Part shown: positions 42,733 through 50,937 of the stretch, piece after piece | How the letters are laid out: each line of letters begins with the position of its first letter | Position numbering within the stretch: position 1 is the stretch's first letter | Assembly (NCBI RefSeq): GCF_024295805.1 | Contig: NZ_JANCLX010000024.1 | Coordinates: 62,001-126,000, forward strand | Length of the DNA stretch: 64,000 bases | From: Streptomyces cucumeris | GTDB lineage: Bacteria > Actinomycetota > Actinomycetes > Streptomycetales > Streptomycetaceae | Direction of reading: 5' to 3' | Program-made: the position numbers and the translations under genes | Notes under the pieces: model-generated | Told to the model about the DNA's origin: nothing | The model's database searches: none | Seen by the model: the letters and a program-made list of their open reading frames with translations, nothing else

Positions 42733-43380
42733 ATGGCAGCCACCGGGCGAGGACGCGACACCTACCACCACGGCGATCTGGCCGCGGCGCTGGTGCAGGC
42801 CACCCTGGAGATCGTGAACGAGGTCGGGGTGCGCGGCTTCTCCGTCGCGGAAGCCGCGCGCCGCACCCGGGTGAGTCCCGCGGCGCCGTACCGTCACTTC
42901 GCCGACCGGGACGCCCTGCTCGCGGCCGCCGCCCTGGAGGTCTCGCGGCGGCTGCGGGCGATCCACGAGGAGGCCATCGCCACCGTGGACACCCCGCAGG
43001 AGCGGCTGGCCACGGTGGCGGGCAGCTATGTGCGTGCGGCCGCCCGCTACCGCAGCGGCTTCGACATCCTCAACGCTCCCGGGCTGCGCGCCGCCCATCC
43101 CGAACTACGGGAGGCCACACGGGAGTTCGTCGACCTGCTGCTGCCGAGCGCCTTTGAGGTGCTGCCGCCCGGCCGGGGGGCGGAGACCGCGGTGGCACTG
43201 CTGGACGCGCTGTACGCCCTGGCCCGGGGCTATGTGGCCCTGCTGCTCGACGGCAGGTTCGGCGATCCCGGCGAGGTGGCCGAGGCCATCGCCCAGCGGG
43301 CGCTCCGGGGCGCCCGGGCGCTCGTCGCGGGGTACTGCATACCGGACGGGCCGCCGCCGGGCGGTCATCCGGGGCGCTGA
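42733..43380 (+). CDS. TetR/AcrR family regulator, likely repressor of the molybdenum hydroxylase genes
   Basis: A 215-residue regulator. The N-terminal HTH is typical: YHHGDLAAALVQATLEIVNE, then FSVAEAARRTRVSPAAPYRH, with HF and the following helix complete. The C-terminal ligand domain resembles the WHG-type TetR group. It is the fourth gene of the hydroxylase operon, ten bases after the catalytic subunit, so a repressor that controls its own operon through the 31-bp palindrome at 38957-38987 is the simplest model (inference). The likely inducer is an aldehyde or substrate of the enzyme. The open frame upstream overlaps the hydroxylase and is not used. Confidence 0.92.
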   Translation: MAATGRGRDTYHHGDLAAALVQATLEIVNEVGVRGFSVAEAARRTRVSPAAPYRHFADRDALLAAAALEVSRRLRAIHEEAIATVDTPQERLATVAGSYVRAAARYRSGFDILNAPGLRAAHPELREATREFVDLLLPSAFEVLPPGRGAETAVALLDALYALARGYVALLLDGRFGDPGEVAEAIAQRALRGARALVAGYCIPDGPPPGGHPGR

Positions 43381-43630
43381 GGGATCCCGTCATGGCCACG
43401 GATGGCGGAACAATCCGCGCAATTCTCTGACCGGGCTGTGAATTCAGGATTTCCCACCGCATGGCGGGCTATGCCCACTTGACTCCCAGTTGGTCACTAC
43501 CAAAACCCCTCGTTCAGCTTCCCCTTCATGGATCTACGCGCGTACCTTCGAATGCGGAACGGAGACACGGCGTTTCCCCGGTGTCTTCGCGCCCGCTCTC
43601 CCCCACGGAGCACCCATTCCGGAGGAACAC

Positions 43631-44521
43631 ATGTCTTTAACTTCAGACAAGGGCACGCGCCGGGCCCCGTCCCGGCTCCGCTCCCCCTACGCCCTCGGCG
43701 GACTGGGGGCCGCGGTCACCGCCGTCGTCCTCGCCACCCTGGCGCCCGCCATGGCCTCGGAGCCTCCCGGCGCCCCTGCCGTCACCGGATCCACAACGCC
43801 CTCCCCCCTCGCACACCCCGAAGACGACTGGATGGGCTCGACCATCGCCGACCACGAGGCCACCGATCCCGACGCGGCCGCCAAGGCCACGCTCGCGGGC
43901 GGTCTGGAGGGAGTGGACGTCAGCAATTACCAGGGGACGGTCGACTGGGCCGCCCTCGGGAATGCGAATGTGCGGTTCGCGTACGTCAAGGCGACCGAGA
44001 GCACAGGCTATAAAAATCCCTCGTTCTCCGCGCAGTACGATGGCGCCGCACAACAGGGAATACTGCATGGCGCCTATCATTTCGCACTGCCCGATCGGTC
44101 CAGCGGCGCCGCCCAGGCGGACTACTTCATGAACAACGGCGGCACCTGGACCGACGACGGCACCACCCTGCCCCCCGCACTGGACATCGAGTACAACCCG
44201 TACGGGGCGGAGTGCTACGGGCTGACCCCGGCCCAGATGGTCGAGTGGATCAAGGACTTCAGCGGGACGGTGGCGGCGCGCACCGGGCGCGCACCGGTGA
44301 TCTACACGACCACCAACTGGTGGGCGACGTGCACCGGCAACAGTCCGGACCTGGCGGAGAACCCGCTGTGGCTGGCGCGTTACGCGGCCACCCCCGGGCC
44401 GTTGCCGGCCGGATGGTCGTCCCAGACCTTCTGGCAGTACACCTCGACCGGACCGGTGGTGGGCGACCACAACCAGTTCAACGGGGATGAGGACGCCCTC
44501 AAGGCCCTGGCCGAGGGGTAA
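43631..44521 (+). CDS. Secreted GH25 lysozyme (muramidase)
   Basis: A 296-residue exported muramidase. The signal peptide is residues 1-41 (RRAPSRLRSPYALGGLGAAV, hydrophobic core, then MASEP). A 45-residue acidic propeptide-like linker follows. The GH25 domain from about residue 93 has EGVDVSNYQGTVDWAAL (first catalytic Asp), RFAYVKATESTGYKNP, HGAYHFALPD and ALDIEYNPYG (Asp and Glu of the active site), ending FWQYTSTGPV. It cleaves the MurNAc-GlcNAc bond, as the Chalaropsis-type enzymes do. GGAGGA lies five bases before the ATG at 43631. The 250-base upstream gap holds a small TTGGT/ACCAA inverted repeat and probably the promoter. Confidence 0.94.
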   Translation: MSLTSDKGTRRAPSRLRSPYALGGLGAAVTAVVLATLAPAMASEPPGAPAVTGSTTPSPLAHPEDDWMGSTIADHEATDPDAAAKATLAGGLEGVDVSNYQGTVDWAALGNANVRFAYVKATESTGYKNPSFSAQYDGAAQQGILHGAYHFALPDRSSGAAQADYFMNNGGTWTDDGTTLPPALDIEYNPYGAECYGLTPAQMVEWIKDFSGTVAARTGRAPVIYTTTNWWATCTGNSPDLAENPLWLARYAATPGPLPAGWSSQTFWQYTSTGPVVGDHNQFNGDEDALKALAEG

Positions 44522-44535
44522 CCGTCCACCGGGCG

Positions 44536-44569
44536 CGCCCGGGCGGCCACCACAGGCCGTCCGGGGGCG
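44536..44569. terminator. Bidirectional hairpin terminator
   Basis: CGCCCGGGCGGCC (44536-44548) pairs with GGCCGTCCGGGGGCG (44555-44569) with one bulge and a wobble, across a six-base loop. It lies between the convergent lysozyme and glycine-tailed protein genes. Confidence 0.6.
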
Positions 44570-44588
44570 TCAAGGCCGTCCGGAGGTG

Positions 44589-45206
44589 TCAGCGGCCGAG
44601 CACACCGCCTATGCCGCCGATGACCCCGTCGAGGGTGTCCCCGACGCCGTCCACCACACCGCCCACGACGCCCTTGCCGTCATCGCCCTTGGTCTGCGGC
44701 GATGTCGGCCGCTCACTCGGCGTGCCCGAGGAGCCCGTCGCATCGTCGCCGGGGGCCTTGCTCGGATCGGTGTGTTCGGTGGGCACCTGATCGGCCCGCT
44801 GCGCCGGAGCGGTGGCGGCATCCGACGGCGTGTGCTCCGGGGCGCTCGTGGCCGGGGAGTCCGGCGCGGCATGGCGTCCGGAGCCGCCGTCGGTGTGTGC
44901 CGTCCGGCCGGACGACGCCGTGTCCGGTGCGTCCGGGGTGCCGGGCGTGTCCTGGACCGGCCTGGGCTCCTCGGAGGCGGACGGGGTGGCATGGCTGCCG
45001 GAGGGCGTGTCGTCCTCGGCCGGGTCGGCGTCCGGGGACTGCTTCTGCGCCGAGTTCACATCGGAGCGCGCCTCGACGGACCGGTCGCCGTTCATCGACG
45101 AGTGGAGACCGAAGGCGATACTGCCCGCCACACCGAGGGCGGCGGCCGCCTTGAGCGTGTTGGCGCGCGCCTGCTGCGCCGGTGTCGGTCGGCTGTGTCG
45201 GCCCAT
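44589..45206 (-). CDS. Membrane-anchored or exported protein with Ser/Thr/Asp-rich linker and glycine-rich tail
   Basis: A 205-residue protein I do not recognise. Residues about 16-38 (KAAAALGVAGSIAFGLHSSM) form one hydrophobic helix after a basic start, so it is an uncleaved anchor or signal. Residues 45-170 are acidic, Ser/Thr/Pro-rich and disordered. The last 28 residues are GKGVVGGVVDGVGDTLDGVI followed by GGIGGVLGR, a regular Gly-x-x-x-Gly amphipathic pattern that may insert into membranes or assemble. GGGGAG precedes the ATG at 45206. It is a monocistronic gene convergent with the lysozyme. A 7-base inverted repeat lies upstream. Confidence 0.65.
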   Translation of the reverse strand: MGRHSRPTPAQQARANTLKAAAALGVAGSIAFGLHSSMNGDRSVEARSDVNSAQKQSPDADPAEDDTPSGSHATPSASEEPRPVQDTPGTPDAPDTASSGRTAHTDGGSGRHAAPDSPATSAPEHTPSDAATAPAQRADQVPTEHTDPSKAPGDDATGSSGTPSERPTSPQTKGDDGKGVVGGVVDGVGDTLDGVIGGIGGVLGR

Positions 45207-45312
45207 GGTGTCGCTGTCTCCCCGTTGTGCGTGGCTTGTCCACCGCGTGCGCATGGATCGTGCGGCGCACCAGTAAAGCCTGATCACAGCGGTGAAGGAC
45301 AGCCCGATGCGC

Positions 45313-45334
45313 AGTTGTTACACGCTGAACAACT
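45313..45334. promoter_or_regulatory. Inverted repeat upstream of the glycine-tailed protein gene
   Basis: AGTTGTT (45313-45319) and AACAACT (45328-45334) are perfect arms with an eight-base spacer, about 110 bases before the start at 45206. It could be an operator or part of the promoter. Symmetry is the only evidence. Confidence 0.4.
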
Positions 45335-45390
45335 TGGCGGATGGTACCCCGTCGCGACACCGCGACACACCGGGTGGGGAGGACATGGTG

Positions 45391-45431
45391 CGCGGTTCCC
45401 GGTGTGTGAGCGCCACACACCGGGAACCGCG
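45391..45431. terminator. Perfect 18-bp hairpin terminator of the acyltransferase operon
   Basis: CGCGGTTCCCGGTGTGTG (45391-45408) pairs with its exact complement at 45414-45431 across a five-base loop, four bases past the acyltransferase stop in the leftward direction. It is one of the strongest hairpins in the window. Confidence 0.75.
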
Positions 45432-45434
45432 GAT

Positions 45435-46682
45435 TCACGTACGGGCGGTCGCCTCCGGGTAGAACTCCCGCGGACGGCCCCGGGAGTCCTTCAGTCGGGC
45501 GAGCAGACTCGCCGGGTACTCGATGGCCCAGTAGCTCAGCAGCGCCACCGGAACGGCCACCGCGAGCACCACCACCACGGCGAGGGGGAAGCCCCCCTGG
45601 CCCGACGGGGGCAGCAGTCCGCCCCGGTAGAGCGCGAGCATGATCGGCTCATGCCAGACGAAGAGGCTGTAACTGGCCAGACCCACCATGGTGAGCCAGC
45701 GGGTCGTCAGCCACGCGCTCCACCGTCCGTGGCGCTCCACGTGGACGGTGCTGAACAGCAGCACGGTCCACAGCAGAGCGGCCAGCGGGTGGTAGAAGGT
45801 GGTGGCGGGGTCCTCCGCGTTCTCACCGGTCAGCGACAGGGTGTAGAGCCCCGCCACCGCCGCCAGCCGCAGGGTGAGGGCCGCCCGCGGGCCGAGCTTC
45901 CCCCGGTCACCGAGGGCGACGGCCGCCACCGCGAGCCCCATGCCCGCCGCGAATCCGCCGAAGCGGGCCTGCGGCCCGAAGTACACCGGCCATTCGGTGT
46001 GCGGCACATGGAACCCGTAGCGGGCCACCGCGATCCAGATGAACGGACCGATGTACAGCAGCGCACACCCGACGGCGCACACCGCGACCCGCGACGACCT
46101 CCGGCTCAGCGGCCGGGCGGCACGGGCTGCCAGGGGACCCAGCACCACCAGCGCGAAGTAGAACATGATCTCCAGCGACAGCGACCAGGTGGGGCCGATG
46201 GTGTAGAAGATCTGCTCCTTGTCGAACACCTGGGTGAAGGTGAGGTGGCGGACCAGGTCCGTCCACTCCCCCGGCAGGGTCGGGTTGCGCGTCGCCCAGA
46301 TGAGCGCGACCGCCAGGAAGTACAGCGGTACGATCCGCACCGCCCGCCGGAACAGGAAGGTGCGGGCGGGCCGGGTGGACGAACCGTCGATGGCCGCCTT
46401 CGCGTACGACAGTGTCAGCAGGTACGCCGACAGGACGAAGAAGAAATCGATCACCTCCAGCGAGACCAGGGCGTTCGCGTACCGGTTGCCCACCGGTGGA
46501 TGCGAACCGTCCCGGTCGTAGGTGAAGTACTGCTGCCAGACGTGGAAGACGACCGTGGAGAGCGCGGCCAGTCCGCGGAACCCCTGGATCTCACCGTTGC
46601 GGTCGCGGGCGGGCTTCTCCGGCCGCTTCCGCGGGCGGGAGGTCCGCGCGGGTGGCGCGGGCGCCGTGGACACCGTGCTCAC
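45435..46682 (-). CDS. Membrane acyltransferase (OafA/acyltransferase-3 family)
   Basis: A 415-residue integral membrane protein with about ten transmembrane helices. It shows the acyltransferase-3 hallmarks: EIQGFRGLAALSTVVFHVWQ (catalytic-type His in the first helix), RRAVRIVPLYFLAVAL, TIGPTWSLSLEIMFYF and SYSLFVWHEPIM. Family members O-acetylate or acylate surface polysaccharides and macrolides. The GTG at 46682 overlaps the TGA of the upstream glycosyltransferase by four bases, so the pair is coupled and probably modifies the same glycan. A long upstream frame is antisense-like and rejected. The N-terminus (residues 1-30) is a basic, Pro-rich cytoplasmic tail. Confidence 0.9.
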   Translation of the reverse strand: MSTVSTAPAPPARTSRPRKRPEKPARDRNGEIQGFRGLAALSTVVFHVWQQYFTYDRDGSHPPVGNRYANALVSLEVIDFFFVLSAYLLTLSYAKAAIDGSSTRPARTFLFRRAVRIVPLYFLAVALIWATRNPTLPGEWTDLVRHLTFTQVFDKEQIFYTIGPTWSLSLEIMFYFALVVLGPLAARAARPLSRRSSRVAVCAVGCALLYIGPFIWIAVARYGFHVPHTEWPVYFGPQARFGGFAAGMGLAVAAVALGDRGKLGPRAALTLRLAAVAGLYTLSLTGENAEDPATTFYHPLAALLWTVLLFSTVHVERHGRWSAWLTTRWLTMVGLASYSLFVWHEPIMLALYRGGLLPPSGQGGFPLAVVVVLAVAVPVALLSYWAIEYPASLLARLKDSRGRPREFYPEATART

Positions 46683-49021
46683 GAGTCGCTCACCGCCTTT
46701 GCCTCGGGGCGCGGGGTGACGCGCCACTGACGGTCCCGCAGCACCTCCTTCAGCAGCGCCTGCCGCGCCACGATGTTCTTGAAGTGGCTGTAGAAGAGGG
46801 TGGACACCAGCAGGTACTGCCAGAACCACGCCTTGTGGCGACGCAGTTCGGGAACGGCCAGCCGCCACGCGAACAGCGCCTGCACCACACCCGCGGACAG
46901 CGTCAGCAACGTGGCCAGCAGGCAGATCGGCACCGTCCAGTCGAGCTGGTCCACCCCGCCCGCGCGCCACGCCGAGTACAGCAGCACCGGCAGGATCTGG
47001 AGGGTCAGCCAGGGCTGGATCTCACGCCATCCCAGCAGCACCAGCAGTCCGGCCTTCTGACGGACGGTGAACGTCTTGGAGCGCAGCGCCCGGGACAGGT
47101 ACTTCAGCGACACCTGGAGCCAGCCCTGCGCCCAGCGGGAGCGCTGGTTCCACAGCGCCTTGAGGGTGGTGGGCGCCAGCTCACGCGAGACCAGGGTGCG
47201 GTCGGTGGCGAACCGGGCCCCCTCGTGCAGCGCGCGCATGGTGGAGTCGATGTCCTCGGTGAGCATCGTGCCGTGCATACGGGTGCGGGCGAGCAGATCG
47301 GTGCGCCAGAACCCGTTGGAGCCCCCGAACACACCGAAGGTGTAGAGCCGGGTGCGGCCGGGGTGGCTGACGGCGTAGATGGCCTCGAACTCCACACCCA
47401 CCAGCTTGGACACCCAGGAGCTCTCACCGTTGCGCACCACGCAGTGGCCCTGGACCACGTCGTAGCCGTTGGAGAGCCAGTGCCACGCGTGCTGGAAGGC
47501 GTCGGGGGCCGGATGGTGGTCGGCGTCGAAGATACCGACCACCTCACCGCGCACCCGGGTGACCGCCGCGTTGACGTTCTGCGCCTTGGACGTGGAGCCC
47601 GCCACGGGCAGCAGCACCAGCCGGGAGTCGCGCCGGGCCATCTCCCGCAGGGTGTCCTCCACGGGCATGGGGTGCGGCGTGTTGTACGCGAGCACGATCT
47701 CCAGCTCGTTGGGGTATTCCAGGCGCAGGAACGACTCGACCGTGTCCACGATGGTGGCCGCCTCGTTCGGCAGATACGCGGCGATGACCGCGCTGGCCGG
47801 GGGGTACGGCTGCGAGGGGCGCTCGGGGCGGGGGGTCGCGTCGAGCGAGAAGAGGCACTCCAGCACGATCATCCCGGCGGAGAGCACCAGCCCGGACACC
47901 ACCACCCAGTACGCCGCCGAGCCGATGTCCCAGCCCAGTGTCGCGTATGTCTGCTGGTAGACCACGAACGGAATACCGACGCCCAGGACCAGTACCAGTA
48001 AAGGCGAGAGCGCGGAGAGCAGTCCGCGGATGGCTTCGGCGAAGGCGCGGCGCACACGGGGGGCGCCGCGCATCCACGCGGCGTACTTCACCGGCCGCAG
48101 ATCGCGGTGGCGCATCGCCTCGTTCACCGCGTCCCGGGCCCACTGCACGGCCAGGCCGTGGTCGGAGCAGTCGGCCAGCGGGACCCATCCGATGGCGGGG
48201 GTCAGCCGGACGTTCTCGTCCGCCACGACGAAACGGGTACCCGCCACCGCGTTGGCGAAGTTCTGCAACCTCTCACGTGCGGTGTCCTCGTCGACCCCGG
48301 GCATGAGGATCAGCAGTCGGCCTTCCTCGTCCCAGCCGAGCCGGTCGCAGAAGTCCTCCAGCTTCCCGGCCACTCCGGCCAGCCGCTCGGCCACTTCCCG
48401 GCGCACCCGCTGGCCCAGCCGGGCCTCCAGCGCGGCCATCTCGGCGACGGCCACCATGGCCATCACACCACCGGTGCGGCTGGTCTCCACCCGCCGCAGC
48501 TCACGGTCGAGTTCACCGAGGAAGTGGCGCTGGGAGTACAGACCGGTGCGCGGATCGAGCATCAGGTTCTCGACCGGCACCGGAACGCGGCGCAGTTTGG
48601 CCTCGATCCGGGCGGACAGCTCCACCGGGTCGGAGCTGGCGGGCACACAGTCGTCGGCGCCACCGCGCAGCAGGTCCGCGACATCGTCGGGGCCCGGGGT
48701 GGTGGTCACCATCACCAGGGGGAGGGCCCGGCCGGCGGGGGCGGCGCGGACCTCGCGTATCACCTCCAGACCGTGCCGGCTGTCGTCGAGCGCGACGATG
48801 GCGTCCGGGGGCGACTGACGCACCTGGCGGTCGACGTCGCCGGGCGACGCGTGGCTCACCTCGTGCCCGGTGGACCGCAGGGTGTGGGTCAGCTGGTCGA
48901 GCCGCGGTCCGGGGGTACCGACCGCCAGGACGTGTCCGCTCTGGCCCGGTGTGCCGTTGCGGGGGCCGGGCACGGCCCGTGGGGACGATTCGCGTGATCG
49001 TCGCTGGTGCGAAATGAGCAC
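46679..49021 (-). CDS. Family 2 glycosyltransferase with N-terminal receiver-like and degenerate GGDEF-like domains
   Basis: A 780-residue membrane protein. Residues about 30-145 look like a response-regulator receiver: DAIVALDD keeps acidic residues at 79-80, but the usual late Lys is missing (GADDCVPASSD). Residues about 152-305 resemble a GGDEF domain (LDPRTGLYSQRHFLGELDRE), with GWDEE at 229-233 replacing the GGDEF signature, so cyclase activity is unlikely. Two membrane helices follow (about 338-355 and 371-393). The GT2 domain has DAD (499-501), TED (588-590) and QRSRW (626-630), as in processive cellulose/chitin/PNAG-type synthases, then C-terminal helices. The GTG has AAGGAAC upstream. 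It is coupled to an acyltransferase, suggesting an acylated exopolysaccharide. Confidence 0.9.
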   Translation of the reverse strand: MLISHQRRSRESSPRAVPGPRNGTPGQSGHVLAVGTPGPRLDQLTHTLRSTGHEVSHASPGDVDRQVRQSPPDAIVALDDSRHGLEVIREVRAAPAGRALPLVMVTTTPGPDDVADLLRGGADDCVPASSDPVELSARIEAKLRRVPVPVENLMLDPRTGLYSQRHFLGELDRELRRVETSRTGGVMAMVAVAEMAALEARLGQRVRREVAERLAGVAGKLEDFCDRLGWDEEGRLLILMPGVDEDTARERLQNFANAVAGTRFVVADENVRLTPAIGWVPLADCSDHGLAVQWARDAVNEAMRHRDLRPVKYAAWMRGAPRVRRAFAEAIRGLLSALSPLLVLVLGVGIPFVVYQQTYATLGWDIGSAAYWVVVSGLVLSAGMIVLECLFSLDATPRPERPSQPYPPASAVIAAYLPNEAATIVDTVESFLRLEYPNELEIVLAYNTPHPMPVEDTLREMARRDSRLVLLPVAGSTSKAQNVNAAVTRVRGEVVGIFDADHHPAPDAFQHAWHWLSNGYDVVQGHCVVRNGESSWVSKLVGVEFEAIYAVSHPGRTRLYTFGVFGGSNGFWRTDLLARTRMHGTMLTEDIDSTMRALHEGARFATDRTLVSRELAPTTLKALWNQRSRWAQGWLQVSLKYLSRALRSKTFTVRQKAGLLVLLGWREIQPWLTLQILPVLLYSAWRAGGVDQLDWTVPICLLATLLTLSAGVVQALFAWRLAVPELRRHKAWFWQYLLVSTLFYSHFKNIVARQALLKEVLRDRQWRVTPRPEAKAVSDS

Positions 49022-49597
49022 CTGTCCGTTCCTTTCTCACAGTTGTGCGTCGCCGAACGGCCGCGGGCACAGCGGATCACCGGCCGGGCGGGAGCAGACC
49101 GCCGGGCCCGTCGTTGACTGCGGACGGGCTGGGCCGGAAGACGGCGTCGCCGGGGAGGCCGGTGTGCCGGGGTGGGGGGCGGCGGACACATCGAGGTGCC
49201 GCCGCGGTCCCGGACGGTGCCGGTCTCGCGGTGTATCTGCCGTTCGGACGGGACTGGGGGCGGCTACGCCGTGGCCATGACCGATCCGCGCGAGGAGAGG
49301 TGAGGTCTCCGGCGGGGTCCGGGACAGGCGCGCGCCGTGGCATCAGGCCCTCGGGACACGCGAACGTGCTCCAGTGAAATCTTCATGTGGTCCCATCCTG
49401 TTCGGATCGTGGGGGGCGGACCGAACATCACCAGTGCGACCGTACCGGCGAGTTTGGTCTCACCGGTCGGAAACCTAAGTCTCATCGATCACAGTGGAAC
49501 CACACAACACATCGGCGTAACACTCTCATTAATGGCTCACTTCCCCATGATGTCCCCACACGCCACCGTGGCCTTTTCCAACTCCGTTGTGCGGGAG
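49022..49597. other. Intergenic region between glycosyltransferase and monooxygenase promoters
   Basis: No convincing gene. A short minus-strand frame (49264-49485) is Arg/Pro-rich with no ribosome site. The stretch from about 49440 to 49550 is AT-richer than its surroundings and may hold a promoter. The region must include the leftward promoter of the glycosyltransferase operon. The rightward repeat array starts at 49598. Confidence 0.4.
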
Positions 49598-49690
49598 GTG
49601 TGCCGAGCGTGTGGAAGGCGTGTCGGTGAGGTGTCGGCGCCACGTCGGTGGGAATTACACGGCATCGGTCCGGTGTCGGTGGCCTGTCGG
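49598..49690 (+). repeat. Two arrays of direct heptamer repeats with 11-bp periodicity (SARP-operator-like)
   Basis: Array 1 has five heptamers starting at 49598, 49609, 49620, 49631 and 49642 (GTGTGCC, GTGTGGA, GTGTCGG, GTGTCGG, ACGTCGG), each separated by four bases. Array 2 has three at 49662, 49673 and 49684 (GCATCGG, GTGTCGG, CTGTCGG), again exactly 11 apart. The arrays are 20 bases apart, so all copies face the same side of the helix. Heptamers with four-base spacers are the known binding pattern of SARP/OmpR-type activators. The monooxygenase starts 58 bases downstream. Confidence 0.7.
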
Positions 49691-49691
49691 T

Positions 49692-49724
49692 GCTTTTCCC
49701 CAGTCTTCGAATACAGGGAAAAGC
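49692..49724 (+). promoter_or_regulatory. Inverted repeat in the monooxygenase leader
   Basis: GCTTTTCCC (49692-49700) and GGGAAAAGC (49716-49724) are perfect nine-base arms with a 15-base spacer. The site lies between the repeat array and the ribosome site, where either a promoter operator or an mRNA hairpin would affect expression. Confidence 0.5.
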
Positions 49725-49747
49725 CCCAGGCTGAATCGGAGAACACC

Positions 49748-50932
49748 ATGCGTGGAACGAGGGTTCTGATTTCCGGCGCCAGTATCGGCGGACCGGCACT
49801 CGCCTACTGGCTGGAGCGCTACGGATGCGCGGTCACCGTGGTGGAACGCGCACCGGAACCACGTCCGGGCGGGCAGGCCATCGACGTACGGGGGCCGGCG
49901 CTCGAGGTGTGCGAACGCATGGGTGTCCTGGCCGGGATCCGGCGCGAGAGCACCGGGCTGCGCGGGATGTCGGTGGTCGACGACGACGGGAAGGAGCTGT
50001 ACAGCACCAGCGAACGGACCGCCACCGGCGGGGAGATCGCCGGCCCCGATGTGGAGATCCTGCGGGACGATCTGTCCTCGATCCTCCGCGCGGCCGGTGG
50101 CAGGGGGATCGGTTACGTCTTCGACGATGCGATCGCCTCGATCGTCCAGGGCTCCGATGAGGTGGCGGTCACCTTCCGCAGTGGCGCCCGGCGCTCCTTC
50201 GACATCGTGGTGGCCGCGGAGGGGGTGCACTCCAGCACCCGGTCGATGGTCTTCGGACCGGAGGAGGACTTCCTGCACCACCTCGGTGTGTACCTCGGGG
50301 TGTGGACGGTGCCGAACTACCTGGGGCTGGACCGCTGGCAGGTGGTGTACCGCACGCAGGGCAGCACCTGGGGCGGGCTCGTGATGAGCGTCCGCGACAA
50401 CACCGAGGCCCGTGTGTTCATCGGCTACCACTCGGACGAGCCGCCCTCCCGCGTCCTCGGCGGCTCGGCGGTGTCCGACCGCAAACGGCTGGTGGCGGAG
50501 GCATATGCCGACGCGGGCTGGGAGATGCCACGGATGCTGGAGTACATGTGGGGCGCGCCCGACTTCCACTTCGACTCGGTGTCCCAGATCCGGATGGACT
50601 CCTGGACACGCGGCCGGGTGGCACTGCTGGGGGACGCGGGCTACTGCGGTTCACCCATGTCGGGCCAGGGCACCAGCATGGCCCTGGTGGGAGCCTATGT
50701 ACTGGCCGGTGAGCTGAAGGCGGCGAACGGCGATCACACCACGGCCTTCGCCGCCTACGAGCGGGAGCTGCGCGACTATGTGACGGCCAATCAGGACTTC
50801 GCCCTGTCCAACAAGAAACGGATGGAGGCCACCCTGGAACAGGATCCGGCCATCGCGGGCCCCGACACGATGGCGGAGGGCCTGGCCGAAGCCCACGAGA
50901 TGATCCACTCGCTCACTCTGAAGGACTACTGA
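49748..50932 (+). CDS. FAD-dependent monooxygenase (PHBH/aromatic hydroxylase family)
   Basis: A 394-residue class A flavin monooxygenase. The FAD-binding Rossmann motif is VLISGASIGGPALAYWLERY with VTVVERAPEPRPGG. The mid-sequence DG-type motif is IVVAAEGVHSSTR, and the second FAD motif is VALLGDAGYCGSPMSGQGTS. Such enzymes hydroxylate aromatic polyketides or antibiotics (some inactivate tetracyclines or rifamycins) using NAD(P)H and O2. The ATG has GGAG six bases upstream. The gene stands alone behind an elaborate promoter with 11-bp repeats and an inverted repeat, so it is probably under a dedicated activator. A strong hairpin follows its stop. The substrate is unknown. Confidence 0.92.
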   Translation: MRGTRVLISGASIGGPALAYWLERYGCAVTVVERAPEPRPGGQAIDVRGPALEVCERMGVLAGIRRESTGLRGMSVVDDDGKELYSTSERTATGGEIAGPDVEILRDDLSSILRAAGGRGIGYVFDDAIASIVQGSDEVAVTFRSGARRSFDIVVAAEGVHSSTRSMVFGPEEDFLHHLGVYLGVWTVPNYLGLDRWQVVYRTQGSTWGGLVMSVRDNTEARVFIGYHSDEPPSRVLGGSAVSDRKRLVAEAYADAGWEMPRMLEYMWGAPDFHFDSVSQIRMDSWTRGRVALLGDAGYCGSPMSGQGTSMALVGAYVLAGELKAANGDHTTAFAAYERELRDYVTANQDFALSNKKRMEATLEQDPAIAGPDTMAEGLAEAHEMIHSLTLKDY

Positions 50933-50937
50933 CCGGC

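Noticed and set aside
46679..49021. Calling the glycosyltransferase an active diguanylate cyclase
   Set aside because: The signature reads GWDEE in place of GGDEF/GGEEF, so cyclase activity is unlikely. The domain is described as degenerate.
49264..49485. A short minus-strand frame upstream of the glycosyltransferase
   Set aside because: It is 73 codons of Arg/Pro-rich sequence with no ribosome site and overlaps probable promoter DNA.
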